Source: Baffinella frigidus (lineage: Eukaryota > Cryptophyceae > Cryptomonadales > Baffinellaceae). Taken from it: a DNA stretch of 14,284 bases. Shown in pieces: positions 1 to 6,370 of this stretch. How positions within the stretch are numbered: the stretch's first letter is position 1; each line of letters starts with the position of its first letter. The notes beneath the pieces are model-generated. The model was not told the origin of the DNA and ran no database searches. It was given only the letters and a program-made list of their open reading frames with translations. The stretch lies in NCBI GenBank assembly GCA_026770585.1, contig MU646417.1:410723-425006 (forward strand), written 5' to 3'. Position numbers and translations under genes: made by a program.

Positions 1-265
1 CGCACCATACTCTGCAGCTCCAAGGGTGTCAACTTATGATTGCTCCCGGTCACGTCTCAAGTAGTTCCGGGCGTACCATACTCGTTGGGGTTTAGGCGTA
101 CCGTCACGCAACCAGCAAAATGAGAGGCTCTTGATACGGGCGGCATTATCCTGTCAGAAAGTCTCGGGCGCGCACCATACTCTGCAGCTCCAAGGGTGTC
201 AACTTATGATTGCTCCCGGTCACGTCTCAAGTAGTTGCGGGCGCGTACCATACTCTGCAGCTCCA
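1..265. repeat. 170-bp direct duplication, with a dispersed third copy
   Basis: Bases 1-66 and 171-236 are identical, an exact 170-bp offset. The shared part starts CGCACCATACTCTGCAGCTC and contains GTGTCAACTTATGATTGCTC and CGGTCACGTC. Its first part recurs at 244-265. A diverged copy of the central part lies far away at 10789-10832, so this is a dispersed family rather than only a local tandem. No coding signal is visible. Confidence 0.9.
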
Positions 266-327
266 TGCAGAACGCGAGAAACACCACCCCCGGGCCAGAG
301 TCCGTGAAGGCTGCGCTCGCCTCCTCC

Positions 328-1100
328 CCTGGGTTAGGGGTTATGGGTCAGGGGTCAGGGGTCAGGGGTCAGGGGTCAGGGTGTGAGTTGTAGGGTGTAG
401 GGTGTAGGGTGTAGGGTGTAGGGTGTAGGGTGCAGGGTTGCGGGGTGTATGGTTTTCCGAATCCGTGAAGGCTGCGCTCGCCTCCTCCCCTGAGTTACGG
501 ATTGGGGATTAATCGCCTGGTCTAGGGATTACGGACCCGTCGGGGTGTAGGGTGAAGGGGGTAAGGTGAAGGGTGTAGGGTGTGGGGTTTAGGGTTTGGG
601 GTTTAGGGTTTGGGGTTTAGGGGTTAGGGTTAAGGGCGTAGGGTGTAAGGCGCTCGCCTCCTCCCCTGGGTTAGGGGTTATGGGTCAGGGGTCAGGGGTC
701 AGGGGTCAGGGGTCAGGATGTGAGTTGTAGGGTGTAGGGTGTAGGGTGTAGGGTGAAGGGTGTAGGGTGTAGGGTGTAGGGTGTTGGGTGTAGGGTGCAG
801 GGTTGCGGGGTGTATGGTTTCCCGGGGGTTGGGGGTTTAGGGATGAACTAAAGCGGCCGGCTTCACTTACCGAAGTTTGGGGTTTAGGGGTTAGGGTTAA
901 GGGCGTAGGGTGTAAGGTTCAGGGTGGATGGTTTCGGGTTTCGGGTTAAGGGGTTCAGGGCTTTGAGGTTTCGGTGTACCAAAGACGGAGAAGAAGGAGA
1001 AGGCCTCGGGTTCGGGTTGAGGGTCTAAGTTTCAGGGTGTAGGGTGTAGGGTTTCGGTTGAAGGGTTCAGGGTTTGGGGGGTTGGTGACCCTCATAACTA
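328..1100 (+). repeat. Degenerate telomere-like array with segmental duplications
   Basis: This G-rich block is built of GGTGTAG, GGGTCAG and GGTTTAG units, which are variants of the telomeric heptamer TTTAGGG. It has been shuffled in larger pieces. A motif containing CGCTCGCCTCCTCCCCTG occurs at 301-331, 462-492 and 651-668, and two of these are followed by the same GGGTTAGGGGTTATGGGTCA stretch. A second unit, AACTAAAG-GGCC-CTTCACTTACCGAA, occurs at 846-874 and 1096-1124. Perfect TTTAGGG runs are rare here, so this looks like an old interstitial or subtelomeric array rather than a live chromosome end. Confidence 0.85.
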
Positions 1101-1169
1101 AAGTGGCCGACTTCACTTACCGAATACGGAGAAGAAGGAGAAGGTATCGGGGGGCTGCTGCCCGATAAA

Positions 1170-1570
1170 CGACACCAAATCGCTCGAGGCCGTCCCTGCC
1201 GTCAACACACGAATTAGTTGACTAGCCTGCACCCCACGAACAAAGAGATCACTCAACTTCAGGCTCGAGAGTAGTCAAGAAGAACAGTTGACTGATGGGA
1301 TATTTTCGTGTGTGGATTGCAGGGACTAATCAGACATTTAATCAGACATTTGACCAGCGGTTGACTAAAACACCCCGGGCAGATTGGCCCTGCCACCCGA
1401 TTGACGACATGTCGGACGGCCCAAAGCCGTCCCTGCCGTCCACAAGATATTTGACCAGCAGGTGAGTAATGCGACATTGACCAGTACCGTACCTGGAACG
1501 ACACCAGATCACTCGACGCCGTGCCTGGACTCCACACACAAACAGATGACTAATCGGATGTTTGACCAGC
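1170..1570. repeat. Degenerate tandem repeat, no gene seen
   Basis: Two diverged copies of one sequence can be aligned by eye. CGACACCA(A/G)ATC(G/A)CTCGA near 1170 recurs near 1500. The phrase CCGTCCCTGCCGTC occurs near 1191 and 1428. TTTGACCAGC recurs near 1348, 1451 and 1561. GTTGAC/GTCAAC words are frequent. No convincing reading frame is present. The last TTTGACCAGC abuts the foldback element at 1572. Confidence 0.55.
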
Positions 1571-1571
1571 A

Positions 1572-1781
1572 CCACTCGAGGCTGGAAGAGGGAGTATTTT
1601 AAATGTGGGGTTGTTAAATTCAGTACCAGTCACGGGCAGGCTAGGTCACGTTCCTGGGGAAAGTCCCCCAGGAACGAGACCAAACGCGATATTTATGTGA
1701 AAATTATTACACAGCGGTCCACTTGTCAAGGACTTGTAAAGTTGAAACTTTCAAAATAGTCACATTTCTAGCCTCGAGTGG
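1572..1781. mobile_element. MITE-like foldback, CCACTCGAGGCT family, copy 1
   Basis: A 210-bp element with terminal inverted repeats CCACTCGAGGCT and AGCCTCGAGTGG, extending imperfectly to a TATTTT motif. It is flanked by CA on both sides, a possible 2-bp target duplication. A second full copy at 4248-4459 shares both ends and the internal sequence. The centre holds a 16-bp stem (1644-1659 with 1666-1681) with one A-A mismatch. No transposase is encoded, so it would be non-autonomous. The superfamily is not identifiable from these ends. Confidence 0.85.
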
Positions 1782-1830
1782 CAGGTCTGCCTCGTTCGGC
1801 TTGACAGACTATTCTCAAGTTGACAGCCTG

Positions 1831-1956
1831 CCACGCCAGAGTCTTCGAAGGGGTCGCCACAAGTCAAATTCCCCTGAAGGCAGTTGTTTTCAAAAGTCAA
1901 ATACCGTATCCACATACGGTTAAAAAAAATTAACCCCCTCCTCCACTCTGGCGTGG
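1831..1956. mobile_element. MITE-like element with 2-bp TG target duplication
   Basis: A 126-bp element with perfect 12-bp ends CCACGCCAGAGT and ACTCTGGCGTGG. It is flanked by TG at 1829-1830 and 1957-1958. The surrounding sequence (TTGACAGCCTG before, GCGGTACAAA after) matches the repeat units at 3178 and 3293, which lack the insert, so the empty site is visible in the same window. Inside is a small hairpin, ACCGTAT-CCAC-ATACGGT (1903-1920). The CCAC...GTGG termini resemble those of the elements at 1572, 2898 and 4248. Confidence 0.85.
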
Positions 1957-1959
1957 TGG

Positions 1960-2013
1960 GTCTGCGGTACAAAACCGTCAACGTTCGTCTGCGGTACAAA
2001 ACCGTCAACGTTC
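1960..2013. repeat. Perfect 27-bp tandem duplication
   Basis: Two exact 27-bp units containing TCTGCGGTACAAAACCGTCA lie head to tail. The unit is a relative of the GCGGTACAAATTCGTCAACT segment in the 115-bp repeats at 3178-3407. The absence of any difference points to a recent duplication. Confidence 0.9.
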
Positions 2014-2177
2014 GAGCGAAAACGAGCCCGGGCGCTCCAAATCGGAGGGCCCAAAAAGAGGGAGACAGAGCTAGGAGATGCATAAAGAATAAGAATACGG
2101 AGAAGGATGATGCTGCTTTGACAGAGGGGAAGAGGGGAGGAGACGCTTATGCAAAGCAGAAAGAACGATACGTATCC

Positions 2178-2356
2178 CACACGAAGCTATCCATGCGAAC
2201 AGATTCATAAGTTAATTATTAGATTATTGCCCAGGAAAAACGCCACAAGTCAGCATTTGATCACGTTTCCGTACGGACATCCGTACGGAAACGTGACCAT
2301 TTCCCCACAAATTTTACAACGTCCTTTTATTCTGTTCGCATGGATAGCCTCGTTTG
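2178..2356. mobile_element. Foldback element with inner 16-bp palindromic stem
   Basis: The outer arms pair over about 25 bases; the perfect core is CTATCCATGCGAACAG at 2187-2202 against 2332-2347. Off-centre is a second, perfect 16-bp stem, TCACGTTTCCGTACGG (2261-2276), with loop ACAT and partner 2281-2296. The segment from about 2205 to 2268 (GTTAAT, AGGAAA, AAGTCAGCA, TCACG) is a diverged copy of 11862-11930. No coding capacity. Confidence 0.75.
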
Positions 2357-2420
2357 TTCTGTAGAGCAGTACGCCGACCTGCAGCTGTATGTCGAGAACT
2401 ACAATCCATTCTTAAGTCAA

Positions 2421-2440
2421 CCGCGACAGATCTGTCGCGG
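2421..2440. repeat. Perfect 20-bp palindrome
   Basis: CCGCGACAGATCTGTCGCGG is identical to its reverse complement, with no loop. It lies outside any recognised foldback. It could be a protein-binding site or simply the core of a decayed element. Confidence 0.9.
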
Positions 2441-2510
2441 ATAAGGAGTCGGTTTCCCTCGATTATCTGGCGTGGGAAGTTCCTGTGTCAGCCCGGCCGG
2501 CAGGCTGGTG

Positions 2511-2628
2511 GAGGAGAGGGAGGGAGAGAGGGAGGGAGAGGGAGAGAGAGAGAGGAGAGAGAGAGGAGAGAGAGCGGAGAGAGGGGGTGGAGAGGGGGTA
2601 GAGAGAGGGTAGGAGAGAGAGGAGAGCG
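2511..2628. repeat. GA-rich microsatellite
   Basis: About 118 bases of GAGA/GGGA with occasional C and T. It yields arginine/glutamate-rich frames on one strand and serine/leucine-rich frames on the other, which should not be taken as genes. Confidence 0.95.
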
Positions 2629-2684
2629 ACAGTCCCGACGCGTCGCAGGAGCAGAGACGGGATGATGCCTTTCGCCATTCGGGG

Positions 2685-2758
2685 CGCTAAATCGTTAATT
2701 TTTGGCATCGTTTCATTGTCCGAACCATGAAACGATGCCAAAAGTTAACGATTTAGCG
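2685..2758. repeat. Near-perfect foldback, 35-bp arms, 4-base loop
   Basis: Arms 2685-2719 and 2724-2758 pair except at two positions (2699/2744 and 2717/2726). The stem includes CGCTAAATCGTTAA and GGCATCGTTTCAT. The size and tight loop resemble a precursor-type hairpin as much as a MITE. The GC-rich flanks (GGGGC / GGCCCC) extend the symmetry slightly. It sits just upstream of the tRNA-like unit at 2780-2862. Confidence 0.85.
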
Positions 2759-2779
2759 GCCCCGCAAGGCCCTGCCGCT

Positions 2780-2862
2780 GGCCCCCTTGGGATAGCGGAT
2801 AAGGGAGGCAGCCCGTCAGCTGGAGGTCCCGAGTTCGAACCTCTGACGGGACACCTCTTTTT
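2780..2862 (+). ncRNA. tRNA-like Pol III unit (possible tRNA pseudogene or SINE head)
   Basis: TAGCGGATAAG at 2793-2803 matches the A-box consensus TRGYNNANNNG at every fixed position. GTTCGAACC at 2833-2841 matches the B-box consensus GWTCRANNC. A T5 run, the Pol III stop signal, follows at 2858-2862. GGTCCCGAGTTCGAACCTC is a typical variable-loop/T-arm sequence. A proper cloverleaf does not form: the A-to-B spacing is a few bases short, the D stem does not close, and no 5' partner for the acceptor strand ACGGGAC is present. Instead CCCGTCAG pairs with CTGACGGG (8 bp) across the T arm. The transcript start is inferred. Confidence 0.45.
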
Positions 2863-2897
2863 GGGGGATCTGTCTTCTTTTACGCTCATGCATTTCG

Positions 2898-3097
2898 CCA
2901 CGGAGGGATTTTCGGGCTCAAAATCGCGCGAAAATCGGTAGGAAAACCTCAATGTCGCTATAGATAGCCTACCAAATAACGCTCCGCCCCCTTCTCACTG
3001 TCCGCACCCCTAGGACACTTCGGTCAGCCATCCATAGAGACATTGCGGGGTTCCTACCGATTCTCGCGCGTTTTTGAGCCCGGAAAACCCCCCGTGG
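2898..3097. mobile_element. MITE-like foldback with about 75-bp imperfect arms
   Basis: A 200-bp element. The left end, CCACGG followed by GGGCTCAAAA and ATCGGTAGGAA, is mirrored by CCTACCGAT, TTTTTGAGCCC and CCGTGG at the right end. The arms are about 75 bases and diverged; the unpaired centre is about 50 bases and includes CGCCCCCTTCTCACTG, a phrase also found at 3153. A target duplication is not clear. The CCAC...GTGG termini are shared with the elements at 1572, 1831 and 4248. Confidence 0.75.
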
Positions 3098-3177
3098 CCC
3101 GCTGTGTGGACGCCTGAAGAAGAAGGAGAAGGATCACCGGTGACAGTCGCCCCGCCCCCTTCTCACTGCGCTCAGTC

Positions 3178-3407
3178 GGCTTGGCAGACTATTCATAAGT
3201 TGACAGCCTGGTTTCGCGGTACAAATTCGTCAACTTTGGAGGCTAGGAGGACGTTCCTGTGACAGTCGCGACGCGACGCAGGAGAGGAAGCGGGCTTGAC
3301 AGACTATTCTTAAGTCGACAGCCTGGTTTCGCGGTACAAATCTGTCAACTTTGGAGGCTAGGAGGACGTTCCTGTGACAGTCGCAACGCGTCGCAGGAGA
3401 GGGGGCG
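3178..3407. repeat. 115-bp tandem repeat, two copies
   Basis: Units 3178-3292 and 3293-3407 align without gaps. Each runs from GGCTTG(A/G)CAGACTATTC through TTTCGCGGTACAAAT, TGGAGGCTAGGAGGACGTTC and GACAGTCGC to GCAGGAGAG. Fragments recur at 1798-2013 (split by the MITE at 1831), near 2630 and near 13078. Because these copies are unoccupied, they document the pre-insertion site of the 1831 element. Confidence 0.9.
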
Positions 3408-3464
3408 GGCGGACGTCTTTCATCGATCGTCCCGCCCCTTTCTGACTGTCCACCTGTTTGTTGG

Positions 3465-3541
3465 GTTGAGTGTTGAGTGTTGAGTGTTGAGTGTTGAGTG
3501 TTGAGTGTTGAGTGTTGAGTGTTGAGTGTTGAGTGTTGAGT
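3465..3541 (+). repeat. Eleven perfect copies of GTTGAGT
   Basis: The heptamer GTTGAGT is repeated eleven times without a change, then breaks into GTGTAGTGTG. The 7-base period equals that of TTTAGGG, but the unit is different. Perfect identity suggests recent slippage expansion. Confidence 0.95.
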
Positions 3542-3640
3542 GTGTAGTGTGTTCCTTCTGACTGTCTACCTGTCCCGACCCGTCTTAGGTCTCGAGAGGC
3601 GCCATCACGTTTGACGCGCCGTCACCGGATAGAAAGAAAA

Positions 3641-3692
3641 GAGAAGAAACTTTCGTTGAACTTATGACGTCGGACCATCAACTTAAGGTGTC
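3641..3692. repeat. Dispersed 52-bp repeat, copy 1
   Basis: It aligns without gaps to 8054-8105. Shared blocks are GAGAAGAAACT, AACTTATGACGTCGGACC and TTAAGG-GTC. Both copies are in the same orientation. The similarity stops sharply after GTC, so the copied unit has a defined right edge. Confidence 0.8.
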
Positions 3693-3846
3693 CAGAGAGG
3701 ACTCGAACTAAGAACTTCCTACGATACTAAATGTACGCATCTGTTACGTCGTCTCTCTCGGAGACAACTGACTGTATCCTTGCCACCCACCCAGAAATGG
3801 AGGCGAGGTTTCAGAAGAAAAGAACCCCATGCCACACTGCGGGATA

Positions 3847-3971
3847 CGAAGGGATTTTCGGCCCACTTTGGGCTGAGTTTCCATTACCTTGTCCGTAGGG
3901 ACCCCCCTATTTCCCTACGGGTTGCCTACCGTAGGGTCCTAGGTCGTATGTTTTTTTTTTAAATCCCTTCG
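3847..3971. mobile_element. Foldback, CGAAGGGATTT arms, with inner hairpins
   Basis: CGAAGGGATTT at 3847-3857 pairs with AAATCCCTTCG at 3961-3971. Imperfect pairing extends outward about 15 bases on each side (CCACACTGCGG with CCGATGTGCGG). Inside lie a second stem, CCGTAGGGA with TCCCTACGG, and a GCCTACCGTAGGGTCCTAGG stretch shared with many foldbacks here. A run of ten T precedes the right arm. Confidence 0.65.
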
Positions 3972-4040
3972 AAGTCCGATGTGCGGACGTTTGGTAAGGA
4001 AGAGAAACTCCTCAACCCCATGACCTCTACCTCATCCCCG

Positions 4041-4173
4041 CTTAGCAGCCACCGGGGGCTTTACGGATACAGTCCATCTAAACGATTTATACTAGAATCT
4101 TATCCAGCTGCATTGGATTCCAACCGCGTTTCGCCTTAAATCTGAGGCGAAAAGGGCCTCGGTCGCTGCTAAG
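4041..4173. mobile_element. Decayed foldback with inner TTTCGCCT hairpin
   Basis: CTTAGCAGC (4041-4049) pairs with GCTGCTAAG (4165-4173), and pairing continues inward imperfectly through ACCGGGGGC. An inner 8-bp stem, TTTCGCCT (4129-4136) with AGGCGAAA (4145-4152), is perfect. No coding signal is present in the surrounding 3980-4240 region. Confidence 0.55.
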
Positions 4174-4247
4174 TGGCAACGTCCAACACAGTGCACTGCT
4201 CGTGGGAAGATTATGTCCGAGTCAACCCCCATACAAACTGCCAACTT

Positions 4248-4459
4248 CCACTCGAGGCTGCAAGATAGAGTATTTTAAATGTGGGGTTGTTAAATTTAGT
4301 ACCAGTCACGGGCAGGCTTGGTCACGTACCTGCGGGATATCCCGCAGGTACGTGACCAAACGCCCCGATTTGTGTGAAAATCACTACACACCTCTTCCCC
4401 CCCCTTCACTTGTAAAAGAATCCCTGTTTCTGAATAGTCACATTGCTAGCCTCGAGTGG
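4248..4459. mobile_element. MITE-like foldback, CCACTCGAGGCT family, copy 2
   Basis: A 212-bp second copy of the 1572 element, with the same 12-bp ends and internal landmarks (GTATTTTAAATGTGGGGTTG, AGTACCAGTCACGGGCAGGC). The interior right of centre has diverged. The flanks are TT and TC, so a 2-bp target duplication is at best mutated. The centre is a perfect 42-bp palindrome, annotated separately. It lies next to a GTCAACCCCCATACAAACTG fragment related to the repeats at 4774 and 4827. Confidence 0.85.
4318..4359. repeat. Perfect 42-bp palindrome
   Basis: Every base pairs about the centre at 4338/4339. One arm is TTGGTCACGTACCTGCGGGA plus T. There is no loop, so it can extrude as a cruciform. 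The homologous stem in the 1572 copy differs at two base pairs, and both partners changed (1652:1673 T-A versus 4328:4349 A-T; 1657:1668 G-C versus 4333:4344 C-G). Confidence 0.95.
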
Positions 4460-4499
4460 TCATCAAGCAGGCCATCTCAGGGACGCTTATTTCCATTGG

Positions 4500-4660
4500 G
4501 AAACCTTCGGAAAGTTCGATAATTTCCCCACGGATTTAGGTAGGACCTACCTACCGTAGGCTGTAGGGCTCTTAGGACCAAAATATCCTAGGAGTTTGGC
4601 CTACGGTAGGAGGTCCTAGGCAATGCCGTAGGAGAAACTACCGAACTTTCCAAAGGTTTC
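4500..4660. mobile_element. Foldback of the GGAAAGTTCG family, copy 1
   Basis: A 161-bp element. The left arm GAAACCTTCGGAAAGTTCG pairs with a right arm ending CGAACTTTCCAAAGGTTTC. The interior carries TTTAGGTAGGACCTACCTAC, CCAAAATATCCTAGGA and GGAGGTCCTAGGCAATGCCG, all shared with the copy at 5623. The right interior block is also in the foldback at 7503. Confidence 0.85.
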
Positions 4661-4773
4661 GCGACTAATGTACAGAATGGCTCAAATGCCGCCCTGCACC
4701 TGCGATACACTTTGGTAGGGGGCCCGATGAGTTGAATGAAGGACTCCACCACGCCAGATCGGCTTGCTCTTCG

Positions 4774-4910
4774 ACACCCATACAACCTGTCCACTTTTGA
4801 GTAGATTGGGTTTTTGCTCAAGTCAACACCCATACAACCTGTCCACGTTTGAGTAGATTGGCCCAATCTACTCAAAAGTGGACAGGTTGTATGGGTGATG
4901 GCTTGAGCAA
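4774..4910. repeat. Three copies of one unit, the last two inverted into a foldback
   Basis: The unit ACACCCATACAACCTGTCCA followed by C(T/G)TTTGAGTAGATTGG occurs near 4774 and 4826 in direct orientation. A third, inverted copy at 4863-4897 gives 35-bp arms about the centre at 4862 with one mismatch. TTGCTCAAG / CTTGAGCAA extends the symmetry to 4814-4910. A shorter relative lies at 4222. Confidence 0.85.
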
Positions 4911-4921
4911 CAACTTCCCGG

Positions 4922-5117
4922 TAGAGCGGTTTTCTCATCTGTCGGTCGCCCACCGATATGAAATTATGAACAAGGGCTCCAATTCCGGCAACTTTTGACG
5001 TGATTCTGAAGTTTTAGAGTTTTATTTTGTGATAAAAATGCCAAAGGTGGCCGGAATTGGAGCCCTTGTTCATAATCTCATATCGGTGGGCGGCCGACAG
5101 ATGCGAAAACCGCTCTA
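4922..5117. mobile_element. Foldback with 76-bp arms
   Basis: Arms 4922-4997 and 5042-5117 start TAGAGCGGTTTTC and include CATCTGTCGG, CGCCCACCGATATGA and AACAAGGGCTCCAATTCCGG. They differ at only a few positions. The 44-base AT-rich centre (TTTTAGAGTTTTATTTTGTG) is unpaired. It lies directly after the 4814 foldback. A GGAATTGGAGCC phrase from its arm recurs at 8430. Confidence 0.85.
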
Positions 5118-5177
5118 GCAGTGACGTGTGCTAGCCACCCTAGATTGGCTGGTTCTTTTCAGCCCAATCTTCTCGTT

Positions 5178-5230
5178 AGAGAGAGAGAGAGAATCTTCTT
5201 GTTAGAGAGAGAGAGAGAGAAAGGAGGGGT

Positions 5231-5267
<37 letters not shown>

Positions 5268-5292
5268 GAGGGGTGGGAGAGAGAGAGGAGAG
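5178..5292. repeat. GA microsatellite
   Basis: Runs of GAGAGA broken by CTTCTTGTTA and GGGGTGG, with two nearly identical blocks. Just before it, AGATTGG-CTG pairs with CAGCCCAATCT (5141-5170). Reading frames over the array are repeat artefacts. Confidence 0.95.
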
Positions 5293-5411
5293 AAGCTGCA
5301 ACGAACGCTGGGAGCCTGCTGGACAAGGAAGGCGTTGCAATTTGCCTGCAAGTTGCCTCATTCGGGTTCACGGACTATTCCTATGTTGTTACCTTATTCA
5401 CCTCATGGCGT

Positions 5412-5462
5412 TGCGTGAGCGAGAGAGACGACCCGTCATGCCACGTGTACACCGTGCCCTGA
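5412..5462 (+). pseudogene. Repeated exon-like module, copy a (truncated)
   Basis: Read in the frame starting TGC, this segment gives CVSERDDPSCHVYTVP and then a stop. It is nearly identical to the start of copy c at 5912. Upstream, SWR lies in the same frame. It looks like a fragment of a coding module duplicated four times between 5400 and 6236. No family is recognised. The alternative is a non-coding repeat whose open frame is chance; the GTGAGC inside it also resembles a splice donor. Confidence 0.35.
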
Positions 5463-5524
5463 GTGCCCAAAAATCCCTCTGTAGCCCTCTGTGTGGAATG
5501 AAGGAGTGGACAACCTCATAGCTT

Positions 5525-5605
5525 TGCGTGAGCGAGAGAGACGACCCATCGTGCCACGAGTACACCGTGGCCTTTAGCACCAGCATTGTCAAGTTGACAG
5601 TTTAG
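5525..5605 (+). pseudogene. Repeated exon-like module, copy b
   Basis: The same module reads CVSERDDPSCHEYTVAFSTS and runs into a stop at 5603-5605. Against copy a, the Pro and Ser codons differ silently (CCG/CCA and TCA/TCG), while one Val codon is Glu (GTG/GAG). An in-frame TAG lies just upstream, so it cannot extend far in that direction. No protein family is recognised. Confidence 0.35.
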
Positions 5606-5816
5606 TTCCAGAATTCATAGGGAAACTCCTGGAAAGTTCGGTAGTTTTCCTACGAATTTAGGTAGGACCTACCTACCGTAGGCCGTAGGGCTCCTATGAC
5701 CAAAATATCCTAGGATTTTGGCCTACGGTAGGAGGTCCTAGGCAATGCCGTAGGAGAAACTACCGAACTTTCCAGGAGTTTTACGACTAGCATTGACAGT
5801 TTGGTTCCAGCATTGC
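5593..5816. mobile_element. GGAAAGTTCG-family foldback, copy 2, between 24-bp direct repeats
   Basis: The foldback itself is 5623-5781 (159 bp). The left arm AAACTCCTGGAAAGTTCGG pairs perfectly with the right arm ending CCAGGAGTTT. The interior matches the copy at 4500. Diverged direct repeats flank it: TTGACAGTTTAGTTCCAGAA near 5594 and TTGACAGTTTGGTTCCAGCA near 5793. They stand off from the element by a few bases, so they may be part of a larger duplicated unit rather than a target duplication. Confidence 0.8.
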
Positions 5817-5896
5817 CTAAATAAGTTCGTGGCCAACACATGCAACACGTCAGCACCATGAAACGGAAGAGTGGACAAATGTCAACAAGTTGACTT

Positions 5897-6088
5897 TTGA
5901 CCTCGTGGCGTTGCGTGAGCGAGAGAGACGACCCGTCATGCCACGTGTACAACGTGGCCGCGCCCTTCACCGCCCCCACCGTCGACGCCTTCCTGCTTTG
6001 TATCGATCCAGCCGTCAATCGTCCGATCCAGCCGTCAATCGTCGCTCCCGGCGCTCGCCCTTCTCTCGACCTTTTCGCCCGCCCCTAG
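5897..6088 (+). pseudogene. Repeated exon-like module, copy c (longest)
   Basis: This is an open frame of 63 codons without a standard start. It contains CVSERDDPSCHVYNVAAPF, TAPTVDAFLLC and then a tail that includes a perfect 20-bp duplication (6004-6023 and 6024-6043). The 60 bases coding HVYNVAAPFTAPTVDAFLLC recur at 6162-6221 with four differences, all silent. That pattern is expected of coding sequence under constraint. No known domain is recognised. The Cys spacing is noted but not diagnostic. It may be one exon of a decayed or duplicated gene. Confidence 0.4.
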
Positions 6089-6155
6089 ACCCCGAGCCAC
6101 CCGAGCCACACCCCCCTGGACCCCGAGCCACCCCTCTGGGCCCCGAGCCACAACC
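6057..6155. repeat. Degenerate CCCCGAGCCAC repeats
   Basis: Several imperfect copies of CCCCGAGCCAC(CC) separated by CCTGGA or TCTGGG, very C-rich on this strand. They separate copies c and d of the exon-like module. Confidence 0.7.
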
Positions 6156-6161
6156 CTAGGC

Positions 6162-6236
6162 CACGTGTACAACGTTGCCGCTCCCTTCACCGCCCCCACC
6201 GTCGACGCGTTCCTACTTTGTACATTTCGGGCTTAG
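6162..6236 (+). pseudogene. Repeated exon-like module, copy d
   Basis: It reads HVYNVAAPFTAPTVDAFLLC, then TFRA and a stop at 6234-6236. It lies exactly 220 bases from copy c. The differences at 6176, 6182, 6209 and 6215 are all third codon positions (GTG/GTT, GCG/GCT, GCC/GCG, CTG/CTA). The 5' part of the module (CVSERDDPSC) is absent and replaced by CCCCGAGCCAC repeats. Confidence 0.4.
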
Positions 6237-6370
6237 CGTTTTGTAGATTTCCGGTTTAGCGTTTAGCGTTCGGTTTTTTTAAGGTTGTAGCGTTCGGAGG
6301 TTTAGGGTGTAGGGATTCGGGATTCGGGAGTTGGGGTTCGGGTTTTGGGATTGGGGTTGAGGGTTTCAAA
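6230..6370 (+). repeat. Short degenerate telomere-like stretch
   Basis: Units such as GGTTTAGCGTTTAGCG, GGTTTAGGGTGTAGGG and GGGATTCGGGATTCGGG resemble decayed TTTAGGG arrays. No gene is seen between here and the foldback at 6580, apart from scattered GA and weak open frames. Confidence 0.6.

Noticed and set aside
3465-3541. CRISPR-like array
   Set aside because: The 7-base units are contiguous with no spacers; it is a microsatellite. No other regular repeat-spacer pattern was found.
3690-3775. Minus-strand tRNA (GTTCGAGTC B-box-like word)
   Set aside because: The B box matches, but the T stem has mismatches, no A box is present at the right distance, and no anticodon arm forms.
2465-4759. 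TCTGGCGTGG at 2466 and CCACGCCAGA at 4749 as ends of one large transposon
   Set aside because: The ends point the wrong way (right end first, left end second) and the interval contains unrelated elements; they are probably solo ends.
4588-4953. 121-codon minus-strand frame
   Set aside because: It runs through parts of two foldbacks and the inverted unit repeats; the peptide is a translation of palindromes.
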